A DNA stretch of 64,000 nucleotides, taken from NCBI RefSeq assembly GCF_001718195.1, contig NZ_MCNV01000028.1, forward strand, positions 1-64,000, written 5' to 3'. Position numbers and translations under genes: made by a program. The notes beneath the pieces were generated by a model that was given only the letters and a program-made list of their open reading frames with translations, ran no database searches and had not been told where the DNA came from. Positions 24,928-33,814 of the stretch are shown here, in pieces. Positions within the stretch are counted from its first letter, which is position 1. Each line of letters begins with the position of its first letter. Source of the stretch: Paraburkholderia nodosa. Its GTDB lineage: Bacteria; Pseudomonadota; Gammaproteobacteria; Burkholderiales; Burkholderiaceae.

Positions 24928-25350
24928 ATGACATCCATCTCATCAAACATCGCAACGGGCAGCGCGTTCGCGTCCGCTCATGTGCAGTCCGCGGTCAGGA
25001 AGGCGGCGTGGCGTTTCATTCCGCTGATCGCGCTTGCGTACTTCTTCAACGACCTGGATCGCACGAGCGTCGGTTTCGCGGCGTTGACGATGAATCGCGA
25101 TCTTGGTTTGACCGCCACACAGTTCGGGTGGGGCGCGGGCATCATGTTCGCCGGGTACTGCGTGTTCGAGGTTCCGAGCAACCTGGCGTTGTACCGCTTC
25201 GGTGGGCCGCGCTGGCTCGCGCGAATCGTGATCACGTGGGGCTTCTTCGCAGCGGCAACAGCGCTGGCCGTGGGCCCAAAGAGCTTTTACGCGATCCGGC
25301 TGCTGCTGGGCATCGGCGAGGCCGGCTTCTGGTCTTTCGATCGTGCTGGG
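24928..25350 (+). pseudogene. MFS transporter (organic anion permease), N-terminal fragment
   Basis: The frame begins MTSISSNIATGSAFASAHVQ and continues with the first membrane segments of an anion:cation symporter: FIPLIALAYFFNDLDRTSVG, GWGAGIMFAGYCVFEVPSNL and FYAIRLLLGIGEAGFW. It then breaks at about 25350, so some nine membrane helices are missing. Same strand and spacing as the CoA-transferase, suggesting one former catabolic operon. Confidence 0.8.
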
Positions 25351-25404
25351 TATCACGACCTTGCTGACCTTTTCCCTCTACGCCTTCGGTCGCGGAGATT
25401 AAGA

Positions 25405-25539
25405 ATGGAGCCACGTCCCTCGTTCCGACGCCCTCAGGTCCTCGGCGCTCTCGCAACATCGATGTTGTTGCCCGCTATCAGCGCGCGTCTTGCATTTGCA
25501 AAAGAGGAAACGCATTCCGTGAGTATAACCAACAACTAG
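25405..25539 (+). pseudogene. Detached signal region of the amidohydrolase
   Basis: The short frame MEPRPSFRRPQVLGALATSM followed by LLPAISARLAF looks like a twin-arginine-like export signal without a strict RR pair. It ends at a stop before the amidohydrolase; the next frame carries DWLASGGEGALEPD directly into that domain, so a frameshift has probably split one exported protein. Confidence 0.45.
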
Positions 25540-25597
25540 CTGCCCCGTTAGTGCCGACTGGCTCGCCTCCGGTGGCGAAGGGGCGCTCGAACCCGAT

Positions 25598-26536
25598 ATG
25601 CCGATCATCGACGCGCATCATCACTTTTACGAACGACCGGGCTGGACCTACCTTCTCGACGAGTACCTCGAGGACGCGCGCACGGGTCATAACATCACCG
25701 CCTCCGTGTTCATGCAGGCGCTGACACGGTATCGCGCCTCTGGTCCGGAGTCGTTGCGCCCGGTCGGCGAAATCGAATACGTGGCTGGCGTCACCGCGGC
25801 GTTGCAAGGCGGCAAGCCACAGGTAGCGAAAGGTATGATCGGCTACGCGGATCTTCGACGGGGCGCGGCGGTGCGCGATGTTCTCGGAGCGGAACTGCAC
25901 GCCGGCGATGGCCGGTTCTGTGGCATTCGACATCTCGTTACATGGGACGCGGACCAGACACTCGCCAATCCCTTTTCGGCGCCGCCGCGAGGGCTGCTGC
26001 TTGACCCCGACTATCGGGCGGGCGTTGCACAACTGGCTCCGCTGGGCCTGTCGTACGACGCATGGCTATTCTTTCCGCAATTGCCGGAGCTGTTCGACAT
26101 GGCAAAGGCCTTTCCGGATACACCTTTCATCATCAACCATTGCGGCGGTGTCGTCCGCATCGCGTGCTATGCGAATCAGCGCGTGGAAGTGTTCGATGCC
26201 TGGTCCCGTTCGATGCGCATGCTCGCCGGGTTGCCGAATGTTTATGTGAAGCTTGGTGGCCTCGGCATGCGTATGAATGGCTTCGCGTTTGAAAAGGGCG
26301 AACGTCCGCCGTCATCGGATGAGCTGGCGCACGCGTGGAAGCCTTGGATGCATACGTGTATCGAAGCGTTCGGTGCGGAGCGCTGCATGTGCGAGAGCGA
26401 TTTCCCTGTCGATAAGGGATGCCACCCATTCAGAAACGGTTGGAACGCTTTCAGGAAATTGACTGCGCAAGCTGGCGCCGATGAGCGCGAAGCACTGTTC
26501 CAGGGAACGGTGAGCAAGGTCTACTGCCTTATGTAG
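25598..26536 (+). CDS. Amidohydrolase-2 family metal-dependent hydrolase
   Basis: A 312-residue TIM-barrel domain. It begins MPIIDAHHHFYE (metal-binding HxH), has NHCGG with the second histidine site at about residue 185 and CESDFPVDK with the catalytic Asp at about residue 268. The domain appears complete, so activity on a lactone or carboxylic substrate is possible, as in gluconolactonase/2-pyrone-4,6-dicarboxylate hydrolase relatives. The upstream frame carries a lost export leader (25405-25539), so the native protein was longer, and the neighbours are all pseudogenes. Whether it is still expressed is uncertain. Confidence 0.7.
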   Translation: MPIIDAHHHFYERPGWTYLLDEYLEDARTGHNITASVFMQALTRYRASGPESLRPVGEIEYVAGVTAALQGGKPQVAKGMIGYADLRRGAAVRDVLGAELHAGDGRFCGIRHLVTWDADQTLANPFSAPPRGLLLDPDYRAGVAQLAPLGLSYDAWLFFPQLPELFDMAKAFPDTPFIINHCGGVVRIACYANQRVEVFDAWSRSMRMLAGLPNVYVKLGGLGMRMNGFAFEKGERPPSSDELAHAWKPWMHTCIEAFGAERCMCESDFPVDKGCHPFRNGWNAFRKLTAQAGADEREALFQGTVSKVYCLM

Positions 26537-26751
26537 CGCGGCGGATGCCTGCCGCGTGGACGGACACGCTGCGCTAGTAGTGGAACGGATTGAGCGGATT
26601 TGATGAGCAAATCGCCCGGATCGAGCGACGTATGCGCGAGTGGAAAAAGGAAGACAGGAATGTCAAGAAGGCATTTCGCGGCGGGCGCGAGTGTGCTGCC
26701 TGGACGGGGGACTGGTGCCAAACAGGTACTGTTTCCGGCACGGAAGCTAGC

Positions 26752-27390
26752 ATGCAAGACGATAGCACGTTGTATGTAGGGCGCGACGTTCATAAGGATT
26801 CGATCATGGTTGCCTATGCGGTCGGTATGAGCGATGTGGAACTGCTCGGCAAGATCGGCACGTCACAGATGGAAGATGATCGCTTATGCAAACGACTGCA
26901 GTTCAAAGCGACGCGCATCCGCATCGTCTACGAAGCAGTTCCACGCGGCTATGGCCTTTGCCGGCGACTGATGCAGAAGGCCTCGACATGTTGTATGTGC
27001 ACCATCGCTCATCCCGCGCAAACCCGGCGAGCCCGTCAAGACCGACCGGCGTGACGCCATCAAGCTGGTGCGTTCGCTGCGAGCGGGCGATCTGTCCGCG
27101 GTGCATGTGCCATGCGGCGGAAGATGAAGCGTGTCGCGATCTGGCCAGTGCTTGGTCATCGGCGCGAGAAGACCTTAAACAGCTGCGATGCGGGCTGAAA
27201 TCGTTCCTGCTCCAGCATGGTGTGAACTACATTGGACGTGCGGATTGGGGGCCGACACACCGACGCCGCTTGAGCACGCGCAAGTTCGACAGCGGCTGGC
27301 GTTCAATGAACACCGCAACACGATCGAGGATCGCCTAGCGCAATGCGAACGGCTGGAAACCGCGTTCCGTGATGGTGGCGATTGTTTCAG
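26752..27390 (+). mobile_element. IS110-family transposase pseudogene
   Basis: The start MQDDSTLYVGRDVHKDSIMV is typical of an IS110 group. Downstream pieces KTDRRDAIKLVRSLRAGDLS, SAREDLKQLR, FNEHRNTIEDRLAQCERLE lie in other frames, so several frameshifts inactivate it. Confidence 0.8.
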
Positions 27391-27475
27391 TCCGGTCCAT
27401 CAGCATTTCGCTCTCAAGCGACGCGTCCTACGTGCCTCACTTTATCGCAAACAGCTTGCCGGCGCGCATTTATTC
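27391..27475 (+). mobile_element. IS6-family transposase C-terminal scrap
   Basis: The frame reads QHFALKRRVLRASLYRKQLA, nearly identical to the piece at about 46760-46810, which ends an IS6-like transposase. Confidence 0.6.
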
Positions 27476-27589
27476 ATTGGGGCCACAAGATTGCGGTGCG
27501 ATCGAGCCGGCATTCGGTCACATGAATGCCGGCGCAAGTTCGATTTGTTTAATGACAAAGCGACCGGAAGCCAGTCCATCCCAGAAAGC

Positions 27590-28270
27590 TTACTTTGCGC
27601 GATCCGTTACATAGTAGGACACCGGTGCATCAATAATCTCATGAGCTATGCCAGTCACCATTCCATTTGCAGAAGCCTCATCTGGACTGAGAACCTTTCT
27701 GTTATTTTCACTGTAAATCATTGAATTTATTTCCTTGCCGTTCAGGTTGGTGCAACTTCTGTAGATATCTGAAAGCATTTGCTTGACGGTATCCAAATTT
27801 TCCGTGGCAACATTGAGCTGATCCGGCTGAAACCTGTTGCTCAGGTCTATGCTTGGCGGGTGCAGAATAAAGCGTCCCCCAGGAAAGGAGAGGCGATCCT
27901 GAGCGCCGCAAAACATCATCGTAGCAGCCGACATCACCGTGGCTAAATTAACTGTTATTACCGGAACCCTCGAACTCTGGATGGCGCGGTAAGTAATATA
28001 CCCCGCGTCCGTATCTCCACCACCGCTGTCGATGTATAGATAGATCGATTTTAGCTTCGGGTACTTCGCGTTCAACTCGTCCAGCGCCGCTATCAAGTCA
28101 TTCGCCTTTTGAATTGTAACGGGCCCTGTATAGAATATTTTGCTATTCAATACGTCGTATCTTCGATCCGCTTCCGGGATAACTTTTGAGAGGTAAGCAT
28201 GGGCCGGCACCCCATAAAGAAAAAATAGCAGCAACGTGCCACGAATAAGAATTTCACAAAGAACTCTCAT
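27590..28270 (-). CDS. Secreted ClpP-like serine protease domain protein
   Basis: 226 residues with a clear signal peptide (ILIRGTLLLFFLYGVPAHA) followed by a ClpP/crotonase-fold domain: SKIFYTGPVT, SIYLYIDSGGGDTDAGYITY, RVPVITVNLATVMSAATMMF and RFILHPPS. The Ser in VMSAAT and His in FILHPP match the ClpP catalytic pair. Unlike ClpP, it is exported and has no visible ATPase partner, so a periplasmic role is inferred. AGGA lies just before the ATG at 28270. It follows the monooxygenase operon on the same strand after 400 bases. Intact. Confidence 0.82.
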   Translation of the reverse strand: MRVLCEILIRGTLLLFFLYGVPAHAYLSKVIPEADRRYDVLNSKIFYTGPVTIQKANDLIAALDELNAKYPKLKSIYLYIDSGGGDTDAGYITYRAIQSSRVPVITVNLATVMSAATMMFCGAQDRLSFPGGRFILHPPSIDLSNRFQPDQLNVATENLDTVKQMLSDIYRSCTNLNGKEINSMIYSENNRKVLSPDEASANGMVTGIAHEIIDAPVSYYVTDRAK

Positions 28271-28669
28271 ATTTTTCCTATTTGGAAAGGAAATACTGAT
28301 TAATTAGCCCGTCGCTTATGTCGGAGCAGACGGACGGATCCTACAAACGATAGACATCGACACGCCCAGGGAAACTTGCCGCTTGGCTCGGGCTCACGCC
28401 GCAACATCATTCATTCGGAGCAAGGGCTAGCCGGGATCACCAAGCCACGACACCGATACATTTGCTCGAAGCGTGCCCGCCTCCGTGAGCCCGCTGCCGA
28501 TGGTCTTGGCTTAGGTAATCGTGCAGATGGGTGCATACAATCGCCGAAGCTGCAAGGATTGTCCTCATGATCTAAAGCTCCGCTCTAGGTGTTGTTACGT
28601 TTGACGTTCCCCAAATTGTCGGAGCGGGCGGGCTTCCGACGACACTTCCTTCATTCAAGGCCTATTGAC
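28271..28669. other. Spacer between ClpP-like gene and tmoE
   Basis: No coding frame convinces on either strand. In a complete toluene monooxygenase operon the reductase gene tmoF would lie here; no trace of it is visible. Confidence 0.55.
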
Positions 28670-29656
28670 TCACAGTCGGATCGAACGCCGGAATTCGCGC
28701 GTGGCTACCTTCGCGCGTGCGCTAGCTCCGCGTGCGTCCGGCAAGACGGCGCACCATGCTGTTATGGCGTCAATGGCAAGCGGCTCCCATTTGTGCACCC
28801 ACGCACGCAGCACGGCGTGATTGCCTTCCTGTTCGATGGCCATGCGAACGAGCTCCTTGGCCCAACGCCGATGCCGCTCGGTGTCAATGAGCTGCGCATC
28901 GGTAAGAAGGCCGAGTAGGATATCGCCGTTTTGGCGCGCCGTGACGCCGAGGCCGCGCAATACGGTCTCTTCCACTGCCGGGCGTACCACGAGATTTAGC
29001 GCGACAAAGCATTCAGCCCAGTCCCACGCGGTGAGTGCTTCTTCAACTAGTTTTCGCCAGCCCTGCCAAGGCGGGTCGAGTTCCCAGCGGCGCCGCTCAT
29101 CGCTGCCGAAGCCGAGGTCCGCAAAAGTCAGGGACAGTTCTTTGGTGCGATACGCGGTGTGCGTGAGCCAGCGCAGAGAGTCAGCGGTCTGGTATGCGGC
29201 ACAGTTGGAGATCGTGGAAGCGGGGGCCATCTGGACCAGATACGCTGAGCCCATCTGCAGCGCATGAAACAGGAAGCGAGCGGGGGTATAGACGCGTGCG
29301 AGCGAGGCCGCCCATGGCCGGGCGAGTTGGGCGTCGTGACCGCGCGTGGAGAACTGGTCGAGGAGACCATATACGTAAGTTTCCTGACCATCCTGCAGCA
29401 GGTTGTACGTGCGATAGACGATCTGGTCTGGATCACGAAATGCGTTCCAGTCGGGATGTCGCAGCGGCGAGGCGTTGCGGTTGCGCTTGAACCATTGCGC
29501 CATTTCGAAGTTAGGGTCCAGTTCGAAGGGGGCGTCGGGGTTGTCGGTGGTATAGTGCAAGTTCGTCGAGACGATCTCATACTCGCTTGGCTTGCGCCGC
29601 CGCGCGGCTAGATGGCTCCATGTTTTCAGCGGCTTGAGGACTTCGGGCTCAGTCAT
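28670..29656 (-). CDS. tmoE: Toluene monooxygenase hydroxylase beta subunit (TmoE-like)
   Basis: 328 residues starting MTEPEVLKPLKTWSHLAARR, with RKPSEYEIVSTNLHYTTDNP, the highly typical opening of TmoE/TouE-type subunits. The beta chain packs on TmoA in the hydroxylase (alpha2beta2gamma2) and carries no metal. Key helices such as YTPARFLFHALQMGSAYLVQ and TAWDWAECFVALNLVVRPA are present. It is the fifth gene of the operon, 12 bases after tmoD. Intact; the normal partner tmoF is absent downstream. Confidence 0.93.
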   Translation of the reverse strand: MTEPEVLKPLKTWSHLAARRRKPSEYEIVSTNLHYTTDNPDAPFELDPNFEMAQWFKRNRNASPLRHPDWNAFRDPDQIVYRTYNLLQDGQETYVYGLLDQFSTRGHDAQLARPWAASLARVYTPARFLFHALQMGSAYLVQMAPASTISNCAAYQTADSLRWLTHTAYRTKELSLTFADLGFGSDERRRWELDPPWQGWRKLVEEALTAWDWAECFVALNLVVRPAVEETVLRGLGVTARQNGDILLGLLTDAQLIDTERHRRWAKELVRMAIEQEGNHAVLRAWVHKWEPLAIDAITAWCAVLPDARGASARAKVATREFRRSIRL

Positions 29657-29668
29657 GCTCGTCTCCGG

Positions 29669-29983
29669 TTAAAGCGTTTTCTCGTAGTAAAACCGCACGT
29701 AGCATTCGGTTGTTTCGATGCGGCCTGAAAACGAGCTGAGGCTGACTTCCAGCTCGCACATCATGAACGGTCGGCCAAGCGTTTCCTCAAGCGTGGAGCG
29801 GCGGAGGATCAGTTCGCCATCCGTATCGATGCGCACATACGCGAATTTGTCGTCCACGCGGATCGTCTTGCCGGGGTTGTCTTCGTGCGCGGCTTCGATG
29901 ACGCCCGCCGTAATGTTGCCCGCACGAAGCACGGGACCCACGCGGTTGTTGCGGTAAGCCAAGGCGGTGGTTTCGGTGGTCAT
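29669..29983 (-). CDS. tmoD: Monooxygenase effector protein (TmoD-like)
   Basis: 104 residues starting MTTETTALAYRNNRVGPVLR, with AGNITAGVIEAAHEDNPGKT, the MmoB/DmpM effector-family pattern. The effector binds the hydroxylase and tunes O2 activation and product release. The ATG at 29983 is taken since effector proteins begin near here and the frame before it overlaps tmoC. It lies 12 bases before tmoE. Confidence 0.93.
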   Translation of the reverse strand: MTTETTALAYRNNRVGPVLRAGNITAGVIEAAHEDNPGKTIRVDDKFAYVRIDTDGELILRRSTLEETLGRPFMMCELEVSLSSFSGRIETTECYVRFYYEKTL

Positions 29984-30002
29984 GATCGGTTCTCTGTGAC
30001 GT

Positions 30003-30338
30003 TCAGGAATGGGCAAAGAGGGTTTCAACGCTGCCCACCGCAACGAGAACGTCTTCGCCCTCGATCTTTGCGGGGTATTCGCGAAGCCGGGAGTCGCCAG
30101 GATTGATTCCTTTGCCGGTATTCACGTCGAAGGTCCATTGATGCGCGCGGCACATCAGCACGCGGCCGTCGAACTTTCCTTCCCCGAGCGGAATCGCCTG
30201 ATGCGGACAAGCGCCCCGAAAGGCGTGCGGCTCGCCGCCTTCTGAGTTCACCACCACAATCACGCGGCCATCCACCTCCGCTTCGATCATCTCGCCTGCC
30301 CAAAGGTCGTCGAGCGTGCAGACTTTCTGGTACTTCAT
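30003..30338 (-). CDS. tmoC: Rieske ferredoxin (TmoC-like)
   Basis: 111 residues; starts MKYQKVCTLDDLWAGEMIEA, and Rieske ligands CPHQAIPLG and CRAHQWTFD (C-x-H normally; here CPH and CRAH) hold the [2Fe-2S] cluster around residues 45-68. It carries electrons to the di-iron hydroxylase. The ATG at 30338 starts 7 bases after tmoB ends; the longer frame upstream is a shadow of tmoB. Confidence 0.93.
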   Translation of the reverse strand: MKYQKVCTLDDLWAGEMIEAEVDGRVIVVVNSEGGEPHAFRGACPHQAIPLGEGKFDGRVLMCRAHQWTFDVNTGKGINPGDSRLREYPAKIEGEDVLVAVGSVETLFAHS

Positions 30339-30345
30339 TTCGACC

Positions 30346-30606
30346 TCATTCGTCGCAAAAGATGAATTCGAGCGTTTCCATCGGCTTGATATCCGTCTCG
30401 CGGAGCTTTGCGTCGCGCGCGTAGAACTGCCCGGCGCCCTGGCGCCGCACGCGCACAACCTTGTCAGGCCGTGGGATGACGCGTCGGCCCACGGAATGGA
30501 ACGCGGCGGCGGCCGCAACTTCATCCATCGTATTGCCGGTATCCACCGGCAACAGCTGCAATACGAAGTCGTATTGAAAATTTGAGATCACATGGAAGAG
30601 TGCCAT
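30346..30606 (-). CDS. tmoB: Toluene monooxygenase gamma subunit (TmoB-like)
   Basis: 86 residues, starting MALFHVISNFQYDFVLQLLP and continuing VDTGNTMDEVAAAAAFHSVG, then a ubiquitin-like beta fold (VVRVRRQGAGQFYARDAKLR). The gamma chain is the small hydroxylase subunit. GAGGACGAC precedes the ATG. It starts 24 bases after tmoA. Confidence 0.93.
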   Translation of the reverse strand: MALFHVISNFQYDFVLQLLPVDTGNTMDEVAAAAAFHSVGRRVIPRPDKVVRVRRQGAGQFYARDAKLRETDIKPMETLEFIFCDE

Positions 30607-30630
30607 GTCGTCCTCGTTTGCGTGGCAGCC

Positions 30631-32136
30631 TCAGGCGGCTTGTTTTGTTGTCACGGGTCCTCGGTACGATTCGACCCATGCATACTGGTGCGCGTCGTCG
30701 CCCATTTCGCCCGGCGCGAGCCCCATGTAGTTCAACGCGCCCAACAGGTCGGGTGGCTGGATATGACCGGCGAGGAGGCGATCGACGAGCGTGAGGTGAT
30801 CGCGGTAACGAACCGGGTCCTGCTGGAAGACCCAGCGGTCGATTTCCGAATTGAAGTGATACCTGCGGCCGTTATGGTCTAGAGGGTAGTCCTTCACGTT
30901 CCAGCCATCGCCCGGAATGGCGCAAATGGGCAACTGGCTCATGTTGCAGAGGACAGGCAGCGTTTCGGGCATCGTAAGTTCCCGGCGGCCGAGGAGCAGG
31001 TTTTCGATAATGACGTCCCATACCTTGCCGAACGAGTTGTTCCAGCCGGGATATTTTTCTTCCAGCCAGTCGCGGCATTCGGGCGTCACGCCAGCTGCGG
31101 GGTCCCACCAAACCGTGGGACGCCAAAACCAGATGCCTAGCTGATAGGCGTGGTGCTGGTAATCGAATTCATTGATCAACTGGTCCCAGTACCAGGGCAA
31201 ATCGAGGCCGAGATCGATGAGTGTCCGCTCAAACTGACTGACGATCCACTCGCGCGCGAATTCCTTGAACGACTGGTTGCGGTGCTCGATCGGCGTGGCG
31301 TAGTCCATCGACGATCCCGTGAGCAGACAGAACAGGCGCCATGTCCGTGCGATTGCGACATCCACGAGCTTCTGGGCCTCCGTCTTACGGCCGTTTGCAA
31401 TCAGAATGTGCAGCGCCGGGCCGCCGATTTGCGCATGTCGCGATTCGTCCGTTTGAATGCTGGAGATCAGGCTTGCGAAAGTGAAATCGCCGACGTTGAC
31501 TGCGTCGGCTGCCAGACCGAGGAACTGTACATTGGTGAAGCCCGTTTCGAGCGCGAAGGTGAGCATAACCGCGATCTCGATCGCGCTGCGGGACATAAAA
31601 AGGTCGTCAAATGTGTTGCGGGCGGCAATTGCACCCCACTGGTTCGTGTGACAGGCCTTGTGCGCCCAGTCAAACTGCCTGTCTTTTGCACAGTAGTCGT
31701 GAGGGAAGTAGAGCTGCAACTGCCCGTGACGGTTTTCGTCGAGCATGCCGAAGGTGGCCATGTTGCGCATCCCTGGTGCACGGCCGAAGCGAACCATGCG
31801 TGCTTCGGCGCTCATTGCCGCATACTCGCCGAGTGCAATGGCGCCGTAATGGGCCTTAAGGATGGAAAGCCAGCCTGGATCGGTATCCTCGAAGCTGCGG
31901 CAGCAATTCAGGGCTGCCTTCACAGCATAGGCACCAGCGTCTTTTTCGCGCTGGATACGGACGTACTCGGGATACGACGTCTTGTACGGCTCGTCGTAGC
32001 TCTCCCATTGGACCATCGGAATACCTTGTGCGCCAGACATGATGTCGGGAAAGAGATCCGAATCCGACACGTAGGACGGGGTCCAATTGTTGGCGCGGGC
32101 GATGTCGTACCAGTCGACGCGTTCCAATAACGCCAT
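30631..32136 (-). CDS. tmoA: Toluene monooxygenase hydroxylase alpha subunit (TmoA-like)
   Basis: 501 residues, colinear with toluene-4-monooxygenase TmoA. The di-iron site is complete: Glu104 in GEYAAM, Glu134 and His137 in DENRHG, Glu197 in ALETGFTN, Glu231 and His234 in DESRHA (numbering as in TmoA, with no gaps in the N-terminal part). It inserts one oxygen atom from O2 into arenes or alkenes. The ATG at 32136 is chosen because AAGGAG lies 8 bases upstream; the codon at 32142 is a TTG without a site. First gene of tmoABCDE, behind a sigma-54 promoter. Substrate in vivo unknown. Confidence 0.95.
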   Translation of the reverse strand: MALLERVDWYDIARANNWTPSYVSDSDLFPDIMSGAQGIPMVQWESYDEPYKTSYPEYVRIQREKDAGAYAVKAALNCCRSFEDTDPGWLSILKAHYGAIALGEYAAMSAEARMVRFGRAPGMRNMATFGMLDENRHGQLQLYFPHDYCAKDRQFDWAHKACHTNQWGAIAARNTFDDLFMSRSAIEIAVMLTFALETGFTNVQFLGLAADAVNVGDFTFASLISSIQTDESRHAQIGGPALHILIANGRKTEAQKLVDVAIARTWRLFCLLTGSSMDYATPIEHRNQSFKEFAREWIVSQFERTLIDLGLDLPWYWDQLINEFDYQHHAYQLGIWFWRPTVWWDPAAGVTPECRDWLEEKYPGWNNSFGKVWDVIIENLLLGRRELTMPETLPVLCNMSQLPICAIPGDGWNVKDYPLDHNGRRYHFNSEIDRWVFQQDPVRYRDHLTLVDRLLAGHIQPPDLLGALNYMGLAPGEMGDDAHQYAWVESYRGPVTTKQAA

Positions 32137-32209
32137 GGTCAAGTCTCCTTCGTAAGTCGCGATTTGGTTTGCCGGAGCACTATTGCATCCGCCGGGCGGG
32201 TTACCTCAG

Positions 32210-32225
32210 AGCAAAATCGGTGCCA
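32210..32225 (-). promoter_or_regulatory. Sigma-54 promoter of the tmo operon
   Basis: Minus-strand TGGCACCGATTTTGCT fits TGGCAC-N5-TTGCW without mismatch. The start would be near 32198, about 60 bases before tmoA. No NifA site (TGT-N10-ACA) was found within 200 bases upstream, so an aromatic-sensing XylR/TbuT-type activator encoded elsewhere is more likely. Confidence 0.85.
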
Positions 32226-32787
32226 ATGTGCCGACCTGATTGCATCGGCGAGGAAGAAGTCCCGGGAAAGGGAGATCGAAGATATACGCGCCCGTTGCCG
32301 GGGGGGCGATCCGAATGCGCTAGTTTCCACGGGCGAGGAGTTAGAAAACCAGCAACGCGGGCAAGCGCGAAAGCTGCCGCGTGACACAAGGCCGGTACCA
32401 GGTCTTTTTTCGCAGGACCGAATCCACTCGGCATTAACTGAGAGTGCGTCCCGGGTCCTTCTCGTCGAGGGATTGTTCTGTCTGCCGGCATAACCACAGA
32501 CCGAAGCCCCCGATCCTTGATTCCGAATGAGTTAGCGCGTCTGCCGCGACCTGAATGCACTAGGCGGGAATGTCTGGATTGTTATATAGATAACGCGCAA
32601 TGTGGCACTTCTTCGACAAAAACTCGGACAACGTTAAAGCGAACTGTCGCGGTCAACTGATTCCGCGGAAGAAGGGTCTTTCGGTGACGGTGTTGCCTTG
32701 TAGGCGGTGGGCAACAGGCGAGCCAGCGTGGAGTGCAAGCACTGGAATGTTCGAGAAGACGAATACTGGTAGCTATTGCGCCGGGCC
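32226..32787. other. tmo upstream region, no recognised gene
   Basis: Open frames here do not resemble known proteins. The activator binding site for the tmo promoter should lie in the first 200 bases, but I could not identify one. Confidence 0.5.
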
Positions 32788-33804
32788 TCATTGTGGTTTC
32801 TGAGCTGCAATGCGGAGCTCTGACATGGGGAGGCGTTCAGCGACTACAGGCAGCCGTGTATCCAATAAGAACATCGGCAGTACTGGTCTGCGCGTAGCGT
32901 TGACAGTAATCGAGATTGACTTAGCTAGCTCAACGAGCCGATAGATCCGGTCGCCACCGAGCCGCACGGCGATTTCGATCAGCGTGGGACCGTCGCGCGT
33001 CATGCGCACTTCCGCATGAAACACGCCCAGCGTCAAGCCGATCTGTCTCGCCACCGTTTCGACATACGCGCTCAGCCGAGCTGGGTCGCGCTCGTCGAGC
33101 GTAGCGTCGACCACATGTCCCATCTCGACGAAGTACGGCTCGGGCCCGAGGATCTTTTCGGTAACGGCAAGCACGCGCGGACCGAGTGGACCGACGTAGC
33201 CTTCTACGCTGTACTCGGGGCCGTCGAGATACTTTCAAGCATCATCGCTTGACCGACTTCGCGGCCCATGTCCGGCACAGATCGATTCGCAACGCTGCGG
33301 ATTATCGCGTGCAACTGCGCGAGGGAATCGACGCGGCGCACCAGTAGGCTGCCGCAACCATCGACCGCCTTCACTATGGCAGGAAATCCGACGTGCGCCG
33401 CCGCGCGGGCGACGTCGCCACGCTTCGCGATCGACGCGAAACGCGGGACGGCGAGCCCGGACATGCTAAGTCGCCGACGGCAACGGTATTTGTCGCGTTG
33501 TGAGCGCGGCCGCTTCGGGCGCTAGATGAGGTAAGCCCAATTGTGCGGCCGTCTGCGCGACGATGTCGACCGCGTACTCAAAGCCGGCAACGAGCGCGTC
33601 GATGCCTCCGACTGTCCGCACCGCCGCAGCGACGTCATCAGCCGAGCCAGTGTCGACACTCGTCAGCGACGCGACGGTCCGTAGGTGCGTTGGCGGCACG
33701 ATGCGAGTATCTGCGCAGAACGCGTGTACCGGATGCCCGAGCCGCTGCGCTGCAGCGACCGGCGCGGTGCCCGATGAGACGGGCTCTACTACGACAGTAG
33801 CCAT
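32788..33804 (-). pseudogene. ATP-grasp ligase, frameshifted
   Basis: Three minus-strand frames join into one ATP-grasp protein: MATVVVEPVSSGTAPVAAAQ (pre-ATP domain), then LAVPRFASIAKRGDVARAAA and GFPAIVKAVDGCGSLLVRRV, then ILGPEPYFVEMGHVVDATLD and GPTLIEIAVRLGGDRIYRLV, with the metal-binding E.A.RLGGD loop. Breaks lie near 33465 and 33200. Family members make amide, peptide or thioester bonds on small molecules. It starts 11 bases after the restored stop of the haem-oxygenase-like gene, so the two were one operon with the exporter upstream. Confidence 0.75.
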
Positions 33805-33814
33805 GATGCGCTCC

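Noticed and set aside
31150..32130. 326-codon plus-strand frame antisense to tmoA
   Set aside because: tmoA is certain from its di-iron motifs; the antisense frame has no recognisable domains.
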